Assembly: GCA_022768685.1 (NCBI GenBank) | Contig: JALEPQ010000134.1 | Coordinates: 1-38,059, forward strand | Length of the DNA stretch: 38,059 nucleotides | Direction: 5' to 3' | From: Spirochaetia bacterium | Lineage (GTDB): Bacteria; Spirochaetota; Spirochaetia; Treponematales; Treponemataceae | Part shown: positions 1 to 6,510 of the stretch, piece after piece | How positions within the stretch are numbered: position 1 is the first letter of the stretch | How the letters are laid out: every line of letters starts with the position of its first letter | The notes under the pieces: model-generated | What the model saw: the letters and a program-made list of their open reading frames with translations, nothing else | Databases searched by the model: none | What the model was told of the DNA's origin: nothing | Made by a program: the position numbers and the translations under genes

Positions 1-21
1 GCGAAGGAGCGGGGCGTGGTT

Positions 22-119
22 CAAAAACACTCTTTTTGTGGCTGCTGCGAAGCAGCAGTTCAATAGTTTCTATACCACAAAAAGCGTGTAGCGCATTATT
101 GCGCGGTTTTGAATCACGC
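22..119. repeat. Nested palindromic intergenic element (left copy, with extra arm)
   Basis: This stretch folds into several stems. CTTTTTGTGG (32-41) pairs with CCACAAAAAG (75-84) and encloses a perfect CTGCTGC-GAA-GCAGCAG hairpin (42-58). Next to it GCGTG (84-88) pairs with CACGC (115-119) around an inner GCGCA-TTAT-TGCGC hairpin (91-104). The right-hand half belongs to the 101-bp repeat found again near 6.1-6.2 kb. No open reading frame of note is present. It may be a REP/MITE-like element or a structured RNA; the sequence alone does not decide. Confidence 0.65.
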
Positions 120-165
120 AACCGTGACTGGGAGCCAAAAATTCAGGATTTTTGTTTATAATGCG
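65..165 (+). repeat. 101-bp dispersed repeat, copy A (inverted relative to copy B)
   Basis: It matches the reverse complement of 6100-6199 at about 97 of 101 positions, with two clear substitutions and a small change in an A-run. The copy ends in GTTTATAATGCG, so it carries a TATAAT box (157-162) that points into the flanked segment. The track ORF beginning at 109 starts inside this repeat, which argues against that start for the downstream gene. No transposase lies between the two copies. Confidence 0.85.
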
Positions 166-200
166 GAGGCCCTGGATATTCTAGAATCTGGAAATTGTGC

Positions 201-206
201 TATAAT
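201..206 (+). promoter_or_regulatory. Candidate -10 box (TATAAT) for the small membrane protein gene
   Basis: A perfect TATAAT lies 31 nt before the ATG at 238, leaving room for a ~25-nt leader that contains the GAGAGG ribosome binding site (about 225-230). No convincing -35 box is seen at 16-18 nt upstream. A second TATAAT inside the repeat (157-162) could also serve. Confidence 0.45.
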
Positions 207-237
207 AAAACTATTACAACGTAAGAGAGGTATTAAA

Positions 238-666
238 ATGGGAAAAAAGAAAACAGGATCATTAAACATCTTATATTTAATAGGAATGGTTTTAACTGTA
301 GTAGGTTTTTGTTTACCAATGATTACAGGACCTTTAAAAGGTACATACAACGGATTCAAATTCATTAACTTTGATAACAGTGGATTTGTAACAATTGGTG
401 CTTTAGTATTGTTTATTGGAGCTTGTATTGGTGCTGCTGTAGGACTTTTATCACTTTTAGGAATTAAAATTCCTTCAAAAAAGCTGCTTGCATTAGTTGC
501 AATTCTTGTTGTTCTTGCAGGTGCATGTATTCTTGTAATTGGATTTGCTTCTGGAAACGGAGTTTACAAATTCTTAGGTAAACAGCTTTTCAAACACGCC
601 ACTTACGGTTTTTATATGGTAATTGGCGGTTGGGTTGTTTCCTTAATCGGTTTTATACTCAAATAA
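238..666 (+). CDS. Small four-helix integral membrane protein, function unknown
   Basis: I do not recognise a family. The 142-residue product starts MGKKKTG and has four hydrophobic stretches (roughly residues 9-28, 44-70, 78-103 and 117-141), as expected of a small inner-membrane protein with a positively charged N-terminus. The start at 238 is chosen because GAGAGG sits 7 nt before it and because the longer track ORF (from 109) begins inside a dispersed intergenic repeat and has no membrane character in its first 43 residues. It converges on the Rsm22-type gene with 9 bp between stop codons. Its transcript probably ends at a stem-loop lying inside the 3' end of that gene. Real gene: likely. 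Function: unknown. Confidence 0.75.
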   Translation: MGKKKTGSLNILYLIGMVLTVVGFCLPMITGPLKGTYNGFKFINFDNSGFVTIGALVLFIGACIGAAVGLLSLLGIKIPSKKLLALVAILVVLAGACILVIGFASGNGVYKFLGKQLFKHATYGFYMVIGGWVVSLIGFILK

Positions 667-675
667 CAGTTTAAG

Positions 676-2028
676 CTATATTTCTATAATTAGAGCACCG
701 GATTTTTCATCTGTTTTAAGCTGAGAGTCCGGTGTTTTTATTTTAACAGGAATCAAATCTCCAGATTTTATCTTTTCTGCCTTCTGCCCTCTTGTTTTTA
801 CAAGAGTTAATCCTAATTTACTGCAGGCATAATATCCGGTACAGTGATTTGGAAGCATAAAGCTGTCTGAAGCAATTCTTAATAAAAGTTCATCTGATTT
901 TTTATTGTTTTCAGCTGCAGGATGTGAACTTGCAGAAATGAAACTTAAAACAGCTCTTTCCTTTGGAAGTTTTGCCAGTGTTGAAAGTTTTTGTAATCTG
1001 ACAGGGGCATCTTCTGTATTGAAGGCAAAGTTGCACCATTTATTTTTACTTCCTGTGTAAGATTTAAAGCCATTCATAGGGCATTCTTCAGAATGAGGAC
1101 AAGGCGCAATAATAGTATCCTGATTTCTTAAAAATCTGTCACGTAAAAGACTTAATGTTCTTGCGGCTTTTGGAACTCCAGGTTCAATTAAAAGAAAGTG
1201 AGCATAAGCAGCAGCATAATTTTTAAGCTGATCGAAATATTTTTTTGACTGAAATTCAGGAGGCATATCGCTTGCCTGATCAAGTTCATTGAACATATTG
1301 GCACAGGTAATAAAATCACATTTCTGGCGGATACTGGTTCCAAAACTTCCCTTTACGCGGATAATTTTCCATGGTTCTGTATCAGGGGTTCTTGCAGCAA
1401 TGGAAAGGTAAATATCTTCTCCTAAGGCCATTGAATTTGAAGAAACATCAAGACAATACCAGGTGAATTTTTTATTGCGAAGTTCCGGGCGGGCAAGCCA
1501 GAGAGCCGTAACAACTGTAAGGGGACCTGAACCTAAATCAAGACAGATAGAATCTTCTTTTTGTGGAAAGGAACTTTCCGGGAGATTTGAGAAAAGTCGT
1601 GTAAGACGTACCAGATTCCACCATGTAAAATAACGGACATAAGAGGAAAGCTGAATATTGTCATTCATATAACCTAATCTTCTTTCCGAACGCTGGTCTG
1701 TAAGCTGGTGAGAAAGTGAACGGATGTTGTCTGGCAGTTGCTGAATCTGGCGGCTGTTAAGGGGACGGACTCCTTGTATAATTTCATCAAAATTTGAAAG
1801 TGTTGTTTGAGCAAACTTATCAAGAGTAGAAGTAGAGAATAATGCGGATGCAGGAAGCAGGAATGAGGAATTACTATTTTTATGATTTGGTTGAGAAGTT
1901 TTGTTATTGTATGAGGATTTTTTTTGATTGGATTCTGGCTGAACGTGTATTTTTTTGTTTGCTTCAGCTCGTTTTACCTTTTTGCTTTTTTTTCCTTCTG
2001 TAAATTTTGAATAAAATTTATCTTCCAT
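676..2028 (-). CDS. Rsm22-family small-subunit rRNA methyltransferase-like protein
   Basis: This 450-residue protein resembles the Rsm22 family (METTL17 in mitochondria), thought to bind or methylate the small ribosomal subunit during assembly. A SAM-binding motif I, LDLGSGPL, lies at residues 163-170, followed by FNELD (246-250) and IEPG (281-284). The family's cysteine cluster is present: CPHSEECPM (C310, C316) and WCNF (C332), with later cysteines C395 and C402 that could supply the fourth ligand. In METTL17/Rsm22 homologues such cysteines hold a [4Fe-4S] cluster. The first ~55 residues are basic, Lys/Asn/Ser-rich and probably disordered. The start is supported by GAGGA 5 nt upstream. It lies 33 bp after the MerR-type gene and probably shares its transcript. 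Whether it still methylates RNA cannot be told here. Confidence 0.82.
   Translation of the reverse strand: MEDKFYSKFTEGKKSKKVKRAEANKKIHVQPESNQKKSSYNNKTSQPNHKNSNSSFLLPASALFSTSTLDKFAQTTLSNFDEIIQGVRPLNSRQIQQLPDNIRSLSHQLTDQRSERRLGYMNDNIQLSSYVRYFTWWNLVRLTRLFSNLPESSFPQKEDSICLDLGSGPLTVVTALWLARPELRNKKFTWYCLDVSSNSMALGEDIYLSIAARTPDTEPWKIIRVKGSFGTSIRQKCDFITCANMFNELDQASDMPPEFQSKKYFDQLKNYAAAYAHFLLIEPGVPKAARTLSLLRDRFLRNQDTIIAPCPHSEECPMNGFKSYTGSKNKWCNFAFNTEDAPVRLQKLSTLAKLPKERAVLSFISASSHPAAENNKKSDELLLRIASDSFMLPNHCTGYYACSKLGLTLVKTRGQKAEKIKSGDLIPVKIKTPDSQLKTDEKSGALIIEI
696..744 (+). terminator. Rho-independent-like terminator inside convergent gene end
   Basis: CACCGGA (696-702) and TCCGGTG (728-734) form a perfect 7-bp stem with a 25-nt loop, followed by TTTTTATTTT. 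It lies 30 bp after the stop of the + strand membrane gene but within the last codons of the minus-strand methyltransferase gene, so one sequence would be both coding and terminator. The long loop lowers confidence. Confidence 0.5.
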
Positions 2029-2061
2029 AATTTCCTCTTAATGTTGAATCTTTTTTATAAA

Positions 2062-2394
2062 TTAATTCCTGATTCCGCCTTCCGAATTCCTGATCAAAAT
2101 ATAAAGTTCTGAAAGTTCTGCCCTGCACTGTCGTATCTGTTGAATTAAATCTGCATTATCCTGTACCAGTTGAGCTTCTTCCAGAATCCTCTGACCTGCA
2201 CCTTCTGCAGTATATTTTTTTTCTGTAATCAGATATTTAAGACGAAAAATTAATTCAACTTCTTTCTGGGTATAAAGTCTCCTTCCGCTAACATCCTTCT
2301 GGGGAGTAAAGCCGGGTACAACTTCCTCCCAATAGCGCAAAACATGAGACTTTACACCTGTTAAATCTTCAACTTGTCCAATTGTATATGTCAT
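2062..2394 (-). CDS. MerR-family transcriptional regulator
   Basis: The 110-residue product starts MTYTIGQVEDLTGV and has the MerR-type winged helix: helix-turn-helix at about residues 3-22 (IGQVEDLTGVKSHVLRYWE), then the wing signature GRRLYTQKEVELI (about 38-50). The C-terminal ~40 residues form a predicted coiled helix for dimerisation. No cysteine cluster or effector-binding domain follows, so no ligand can be proposed. The longer track ORF (start 2457) adds 21 residues that are a translation of a dispersed repeat plus a GGGG/CCCC hairpin, so I reject that start. No Shine-Dalgarno sequence precedes the chosen ATG. It sits between the repeat array after der and the Rsm22-type gene. Confidence 0.82.
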   Translation of the reverse strand: MTYTIGQVEDLTGVKSHVLRYWEEVVPGFTPQKDVSGRRLYTQKEVELIFRLKYLITEKKYTAEGAGQRILEEAQLVQDNADLIQQIRQCRAELSELYILIRNSEGGIRN

Positions 2395-2405
2395 ATTTTT
2401 TTTCA

Positions 2406-2423
2406 GAGGGGACAGACCCCTAC
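2406..2423. repeat. Short GGGG/CCCC hairpin upstream of the regulator
   Basis: AGGGG-ACAGA-CCCCT is a perfect 5-bp stem with a 5-nt loop, 13 nt before the regulator's ATG on the minus strand. The same GGGACAG/CTGTCCC wording returns in the terminator near 29.44 kb, which suggests a recurring intergenic motif in this genome. Confidence 0.4.
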
Positions 2424-2428
2424 AAAGT

Positions 2429-2462
2429 AGATTGCCACGTCGCCTTGCTCCTCGCAATGACA
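2429..2462. repeat. Widespread AGATTGC...GCAATGACA intergenic element
   Basis: The sequence reads AGATTGCCACGTCGCCTT then GCTCCTCGCAATGACA. I recognise this as the short imperfect palindrome dispersed in many unrelated bacterial genomes; its translations give the familiar CHCEEQGDVAI peptide seen in a shadow ORF here. It is a mobile-like repeat of unknown function and not coding. It lies between the repeat array and the regulator gene. Confidence 0.75.
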
Positions 2463-2820
2463 GATTTTCCCCAAAAAACAGGAGAGCGAGACAAAGTCCC
2501 TTGACACTTTTAAATTGCCTATAGGTCTCCTAAACCTTACAAGTGCCTTATACCAGTTTTTTTTCAAAAAAACTGGAGAGCGAGACAATGTTCCTTAAAG
2601 CTTTAAAATTGCCTATAGGTCTCCTAAAACTATACAAGTGCCTCGTGCCTGTTTTTTTCTAAAAAAACAGGAGAGCGAGACAACGTGCCTTTAAACTTAA
2701 AATGTTCCTATATGTCTCGCTAACCTTTACTAGTGCCTTATACCAGTTTTTTTCCAAAAAACTGGAGAACGAGATAACGTTCATTGACACCTTAAAGTTG
2801 CCTAACTATCTCGTTCCTCC
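2458..2820. repeat. Array of four ~95-bp tandem repeats with paired hairpins
   Basis: Four units with a period of 94-95 bp begin near 2458, 2553, 2648 and 2743. Each opens with a near-perfect hairpin (for example CCAG-T8-C-A7-CTGG at 2553-2576, and CCTG-T7-CT-A7-CAGG at 2648-2671; unit 1 is degenerate). Each then has GGAGAGCGAGAC and, about 35-40 nt later, a pairing partner such as GTCTCGCT. Unit 4 differs in both arms in a compensatory way (AACGAGATA with TATCTCGTT). Read on the minus strand, the direction of der, each unit is a stem-loop followed by a T-run, like a terminator. Unit 4 overlaps the last codons of der. This fills most of the 407-bp gap between der and the regulator. Confidence 0.8.
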
Positions 2821-4307
2821 CACTTCTTCCGAGACCCTTTTAATTCCAGCTGAACAGGTATATGATCATATCCTAAATCTTCACGGATACGGTTTTTAAG
2901 ATATGTAATATATGTTTCAGGTACAACTTCTGGACGAGTAGCAAAAATGATGAAAGATACAGGATTTGTACTGGCCTGAGTCATATAACGGATTTTAAAG
3001 TGTGCAGTTTTACTTGCTGGAGGCGGATATCTGTCCAACCAATCCTGCAGTGCATTGTTCAAAGATGAAGTTCCTATTTTCTTTGTAAGCTGTCCATATA
3101 AATCAATAGTTGTATTCAAAAGATCTTTTATTCCTTCTCCATTCAAAGCAGAAAGAGGAAGAATTGGGGCAAAATCCATGTGAGCAAACATAATGTTCAT
3201 CCATTCTCTGGCAGCCTTTACAGCTTTCTGGTTCTGTTCTTCCCGTAAATCCCATTTATTTAAAACAAAAATGATTGCACGACCTTTTTCATAAGCAAGA
3301 GAACAGATTTTCTTATCCTGTTCAGCAAGACCTTCAACAGCATCAATCATAAGGAAAACAACATCACATTCATCAAGAGTTTTAATTGCACGGTTTACAG
3401 AGTAATATTCAACATCATCAGTAACTTTTGCTTTACGGCGTATACCTGCAGTATCAAGAACTTTAAACGCCTTTCCAGCATAAGAAAATTCTCCTTCAAC
3501 AACGTCCCGTGTTGTTCCTGCATAATCACAAACAATAGAATTTTCGCTGTGAGTAAGGCGGTTAGAAAGAGTAGATTTTCCTGTATTTGGTTTTCCAAGA
3601 ATTGCAATCTTAATAGGACGGTCTTTTGAAAGTTCTTTTACTTTACTAAAATCACAACGTTTTTCTATTAAGTCTGACAATTCTCCAAAGCGGTCACCAT
3701 GTTCTGCGGAAATAAAAATCAGTTCATCAAAACCATATTTTGCATAGTTCCATGCTTCAGCTTCATTCTTTCCACCTTCAGTCTTATTTACAGCTGCAAT
3801 CACTTTATTCCAGTAAGGACGCATTTTGATGATAAATTCTTCATCTTCACCAGTAATAACACCTGCTTCAAGAAGAAGAATAACAACATCAGCCTTGTCA
3901 ATCATTTCAAGGGAACGTTCTACTACATATTCATCAAGTTCAGCTTCTTTAGAGCCAATATCACGGGTAAGTTTGTATCCGCCAGTATCTACAAGATGAA
4001 TAGGTTTTTCGTGGATAAAAGCTGTAGCTTCAACAGGGTCACGAGTAACACCAGGCTGATCATTTACGATTGCAATACGTCGCTGTAAAAAACGGTTAAA
4101 TAAAGTCGATTTTCCAACATTTGGACGTCCGGCAATAACAACTAAAGGAAGATTTTCATATTCTTTATCTTCTGGACGTACATCATCAACTTTATCTTCA
4201 ATAAAATCTGGTTCAACTTCAGGTTCTGTATTAAAAATATCAACTTCAGAACTGTGAATAACTTCTTTAGGTTTACTAAAGTCTGGCTTTGCCTTTTTCT
4301 TTGCCAT
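2802..4307 (-). CDS. der: Ribosome-assembly GTPase Der (EngA)
   Basis: Der is a double GTPase that acts in the cytoplasm in 50S subunit assembly. The first G domain has GRPNVGKST (residues 60-68), DTGGY and NKTEG; the second has GKPNTGKST, DTAGIRRK, NKWDL and SALNGEG. A KH-like RNA-binding domain (about residues 400-501) closes the protein. It has 501 residues, longer than a compact Der of ~440, because of an acidic N-terminal extension of about 53 residues. The ATG at 4307 is chosen over the track's upstream TTG because GGAG lies 6 nt before it; that SD is itself inside the first codons of the TTG reading. It follows ptsI by 19 bp, so the two are probably co-transcribed. The last codons lie within unit 4 of the repeat array. 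Confidence 0.96.
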   Translation of the reverse strand: MAKKKAKPDFSKPKEVIHSSEVDIFNTEPEVEPDFIEDKVDDVRPEDKEYENLPLVVIAGRPNVGKSTLFNRFLQRRIAIVNDQPGVTRDPVEATAFIHEKPIHLVDTGGYKLTRDIGSKEAELDEYVVERSLEMIDKADVVILLLEAGVITGEDEEFIIKMRPYWNKVIAAVNKTEGGKNEAEAWNYAKYGFDELIFISAEHGDRFGELSDLIEKRCDFSKVKELSKDRPIKIAILGKPNTGKSTLSNRLTHSENSIVCDYAGTTRDVVEGEFSYAGKAFKVLDTAGIRRKAKVTDDVEYYSVNRAIKTLDECDVVFLMIDAVEGLAEQDKKICSLAYEKGRAIIFVLNKWDLREEQNQKAVKAAREWMNIMFAHMDFAPILPLSALNGEGIKDLLNTTIDLYGQLTKKIGTSSLNNALQDWLDRYPPPASKTAHFKIRYMTQASTNPVSFIIFATRPEVVPETYITYLKNRIREDLGYDHIPVQLELKGSRKKWEERDS

Positions 4308-4326
4308 AAAATTCTCCAAAGGACTC

Positions 4327-6045
4327 TTAAATCTTAAGAGGATTTAATTTTTTGTCAGTAATTGCTTCTAATTCCTGAATTGTAAAGCGAGAAAGCAATT
4401 CTTTTGTACTTAATATCTGTTTTGGACTCATACTTAAAGTTCTAATTCCCATTCCACCAAGCACCATGATGGAATCCTGTCTTCCGGCCATTTCACCACA
4501 AACAGAAACAGGAATATTTGCTTCATGACCAGTCATGTAAGTTCTGTGAATAAGTCTTAGTACAGCTAAGTGGAATTCGTTGTACAGACCTGCAACATGA
4601 GGATTTTCACGGTCAACTGCAAGAGTATATTGAGTTAAGTCATTTGTTCCAAGACTGAAAAAATCACTTACTTTTGTAAGACAATCCGCAATAATAGCAG
4701 CCGCAGCTGTTTCAATCATAATTCCAAGAGGAACATCCTTGTATTCTATGCCTTCAGATTTAAGTTCAGATTTAACTTCATCAACAATAGAAAGACATTC
4801 CTTTACCTGTTCTACACTTGTAATTAAAGGAAACATGATTTTTAAATTTCCGTAAACTGAAGCTCTGTAAAGGGCTCGTAACTGAGTTTTTAAAACTTGA
4901 GGGTAAGAAAGACTTAATCTTACAGCTCTAAGACCCATAAGAGGATTTTTTTCCTCAATGGCAGGAATATCTACAGAGTTGATTAATTTATCACCACCTG
5001 CATCAAGAGTTCTTATAGTAACAGGCTTGTCCCCCATAGTTTCAAGTACAAATTTATAAGCTTCAAACTGAGAATCCTCTCTGAAAGTTCTGGCAGCCGC
5101 ATTAAGAGAAACACCACTTTCAGCCATATACAAAAATTCAGTTCTAAAAAGGCCTATACCATCTGCACCTTCAGCTTTTGCAATAACAGCCTCTTCTGGT
5201 GTGCCAATATTGGCCAGGAGTTCAAATTTTGTTCCATCTTTGGTAACAGCAGGTTTATCAAGGAATGTTTTTAGGGACTGCTTTCTCTGATATTCTTCAC
5301 GAATTTTAGCTTTATATTCATCTATAGTAGTTTTATCAGGACTTACAAGAATTTCTGCTTCTTTACCATCAACAACAACAGTTTCTCCGTTGTGTACTTT
5401 TTTTACAATTTCATCAATGCCCACAACAGTTGGAATACCATAGTTTCTGGCAAGAATAACAACATGACTTGAAACACCACCTTCAGTTAATGCAAGACCG
5501 GCAATCTTACGCCTGGAAAGGATGATAGTATCAGATGAACTTAAAGATTTAGCAATAATAACAGAACCGTCAGGAACCTGATTTATATCAAACTGGTGAA
5601 TATTAAGCATTTCATCAAGAACACGCCCAAAAATATCAGTAATATCCTGAGCACGTTCAGCCAGATAGTCATTACCAGACATTCTTAAGCGGGATGCATA
5701 TTCCTGGGATTTATAATCAATAGTGTAAATAATGTTAAAAAGTTCTTTCTGGTAATAATCTTTTACTTCTTTCATAAAAACAGGATCTTCCAGCATAAGA
5801 ATATAAGTTTCAAAAACTTCACGCTGAGCCTTATCCTTTTTATCTGTTTTAGAAAGAGTATCAAGATGAGTGTTCAGATTATAAATTACAGACTGAACAG
5901 CAGATTCAAAGTGATTCCATCCTGCATTAACTTCATTTAAACTTATTCTATGCTGAGGAATAGCCCTTTTTACAGGTTCAGGAATTACAAATGCAGTTCC
6001 TATGCCAATTCCATCAGCTGCCGGTATACCAAGAAAAACTTCCAT
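4327..6045 (-). CDS. ptsI: PTS enzyme I (phosphoenolpyruvate-protein phosphotransferase)
   Basis: Enzyme I takes phosphate from phosphoenolpyruvate and passes it to HPr. The 572-residue product has full family length. The phosphorylated histidine is His194 in GGVSSHVVILAR, the PEP-site signature LGTNDLTQYTLAVDR is present, and the catalytic cysteine is Cys516 in VSVCGEMAGR. The track start (a GTG at 6081) adds 12 unrelated residues. The ATG at 6045 gives MEVFLGIPAADGIGIG, which matches the usual enzyme I beginning. No Shine-Dalgarno precedes it, and a -10 box ends 8 nt upstream, so the mRNA may be leaderless. No HPr or sugar permease gene is in the window. Some treponemes keep PTS phosphotransfer for signalling rather than sugar uptake, and that may apply here (inference). 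Confidence 0.96.
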   Translation of the reverse strand: MEVFLGIPAADGIGIGTAFVIPEPVKRAIPQHRISLNEVNAGWNHFESAVQSVIYNLNTHLDTLSKTDKKDKAQREVFETYILMLEDPVFMKEVKDYYQKELFNIIYTIDYKSQEYASRLRMSGNDYLAERAQDITDIFGRVLDEMLNIHQFDINQVPDGSVIIAKSLSSSDTIILSRRKIAGLALTEGGVSSHVVILARNYGIPTVVGIDEIVKKVHNGETVVVDGKEAEILVSPDKTTIDEYKAKIREEYQRKQSLKTFLDKPAVTKDGTKFELLANIGTPEEAVIAKAEGADGIGLFRTEFLYMAESGVSLNAAARTFREDSQFEAYKFVLETMGDKPVTIRTLDAGGDKLINSVDIPAIEEKNPLMGLRAVRLSLSYPQVLKTQLRALYRASVYGNLKIMFPLITSVEQVKECLSIVDEVKSELKSEGIEYKDVPLGIMIETAAAAIIADCLTKVSDFFSLGTNDLTQYTLAVDRENPHVAGLYNEFHLAVLRLIHRTYMTGHEANIPVSVCGEMAGRQDSIMVLGGMGIRTLSMSPKQILSTKELLSRFTIQELEAITDKKLNPLKI

Positions 6046-6053
6046 AATAGAAG

Positions 6054-6083
6054 AGTATAGCACAAAGTAAAGGTAATTCACAA
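6054..6083 (-). promoter_or_regulatory. Candidate leaderless promoter of ptsI
   Basis: On the minus strand TTGTGA (6083-6078) and TATACT (6059-6054) are separated by 18 bp. The -10 box ends 8 nt before the ATG at 6045, so transcription would start at or just before the start codon. This agrees with the missing Shine-Dalgarno sequence. Confidence 0.5.
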
Positions 6084-6099
6084 TTCATATCAGGGCAAA

Positions 6100-6199
6100 C
6101 GCATTATAAACAAAAATCCGATTTTTTGGCTCCCAGCCACGGTTGCGTGATTCAAAACTGCGCAATAATGCGCTACACGCTTTTTGTGGTATAGAAACT
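6100..6199 (-). repeat. 101-bp dispersed repeat, copy B
   Basis: This is the reverse complement of 65-165 with about four differences. It lies between ptsI and the first giant lipoprotein gene, so copies A and B face each other across 5.9 kb. Its TATAAT box (complement of 6102-6107) points towards ptsI. It lacks the extra CTGCTGC hairpin arm found left of copy A. Confidence 0.85.
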
Positions 6200-6510
6200 A
6201 GAAAAATTCAAGGGGAAAATAAAAATAAGATAAGAAAATAATAAAAAAAAGATAATTTTCTTTTATTTCTACTATAAATTTGCTTACAACCGCTATGAAT
6301 TCATTTATAATAATTATAATTGGATATAGTGGGCTTTTTTTCGCGTGTGCTAGTATTTAAATCAACACGTGTGGAAAAGTTATAAGTAATTAAAAAAGGG
6401 TATTGTGAAGTTAACTAACGATTTTTTTATATATAACCGATAATAGAATGATAATTTTTTTCTTATAAAGAATATAAAAAATGATTTAAAATCCTATGGA
6501 GAAAAAGTGT
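6200..6510 (+). promoter_or_regulatory. AT-rich upstream region of giant lipoprotein operon
   Basis: No gene is seen in this 311-bp stretch. It is very AT-rich with several TATAAT-like boxes, for instance TATAAT at 6306-6311 with a weak TTACAA 16 bp upstream, and ATATA-rich boxes near 6430-6450. I cannot pick one promoter. A possible hairpin CGCGTGT (6342-6348) with ACACGTG (6365-6371, one G-T pair) could lie in the leader. The ribosome binding site GGAG (6499-6502) sits 8 nt before the ATG at 6511. Confidence 0.35.

Noticed and set aside
2395-2457. N-terminal extension of the MerR regulator (MRGARRRGN...)
   Set aside because: The extra residues are a translation of a dispersed repeat and a GGGG/CCCC hairpin, while the MerR fold begins at the later methionine.
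2403-2588. 61-residue minus-strand ORF
   Set aside because: It translates the repeat array and the GCAATGACA element (giving CHCEEQGDVAI), with no independent coding support.
2458-2820. CRISPR array
   Set aside because: The ~95-bp units are contiguous and similar along their whole length. There are no short identical repeats with unique spacers, and no cas genes.
2702-2899. 65-residue + strand ORF
   Set aside because: It lies across the repeat array and antisense to the der 3' end, so it is a shadow ORF.
65-6199. Composite transposon or insertion sequence bounded by inverted repeats
   Set aside because: The enclosed genes are housekeeping (der, ptsI) and no transposase is present. The repeats look like dispersed intergenic elements.
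6496-6510. Track start of giant gene 1 at 6496
   Set aside because: That ATG has no ribosome binding site, whereas GGAG at 6499-6502 is well placed for the ATG at 6511, which also gives a better signal peptide.
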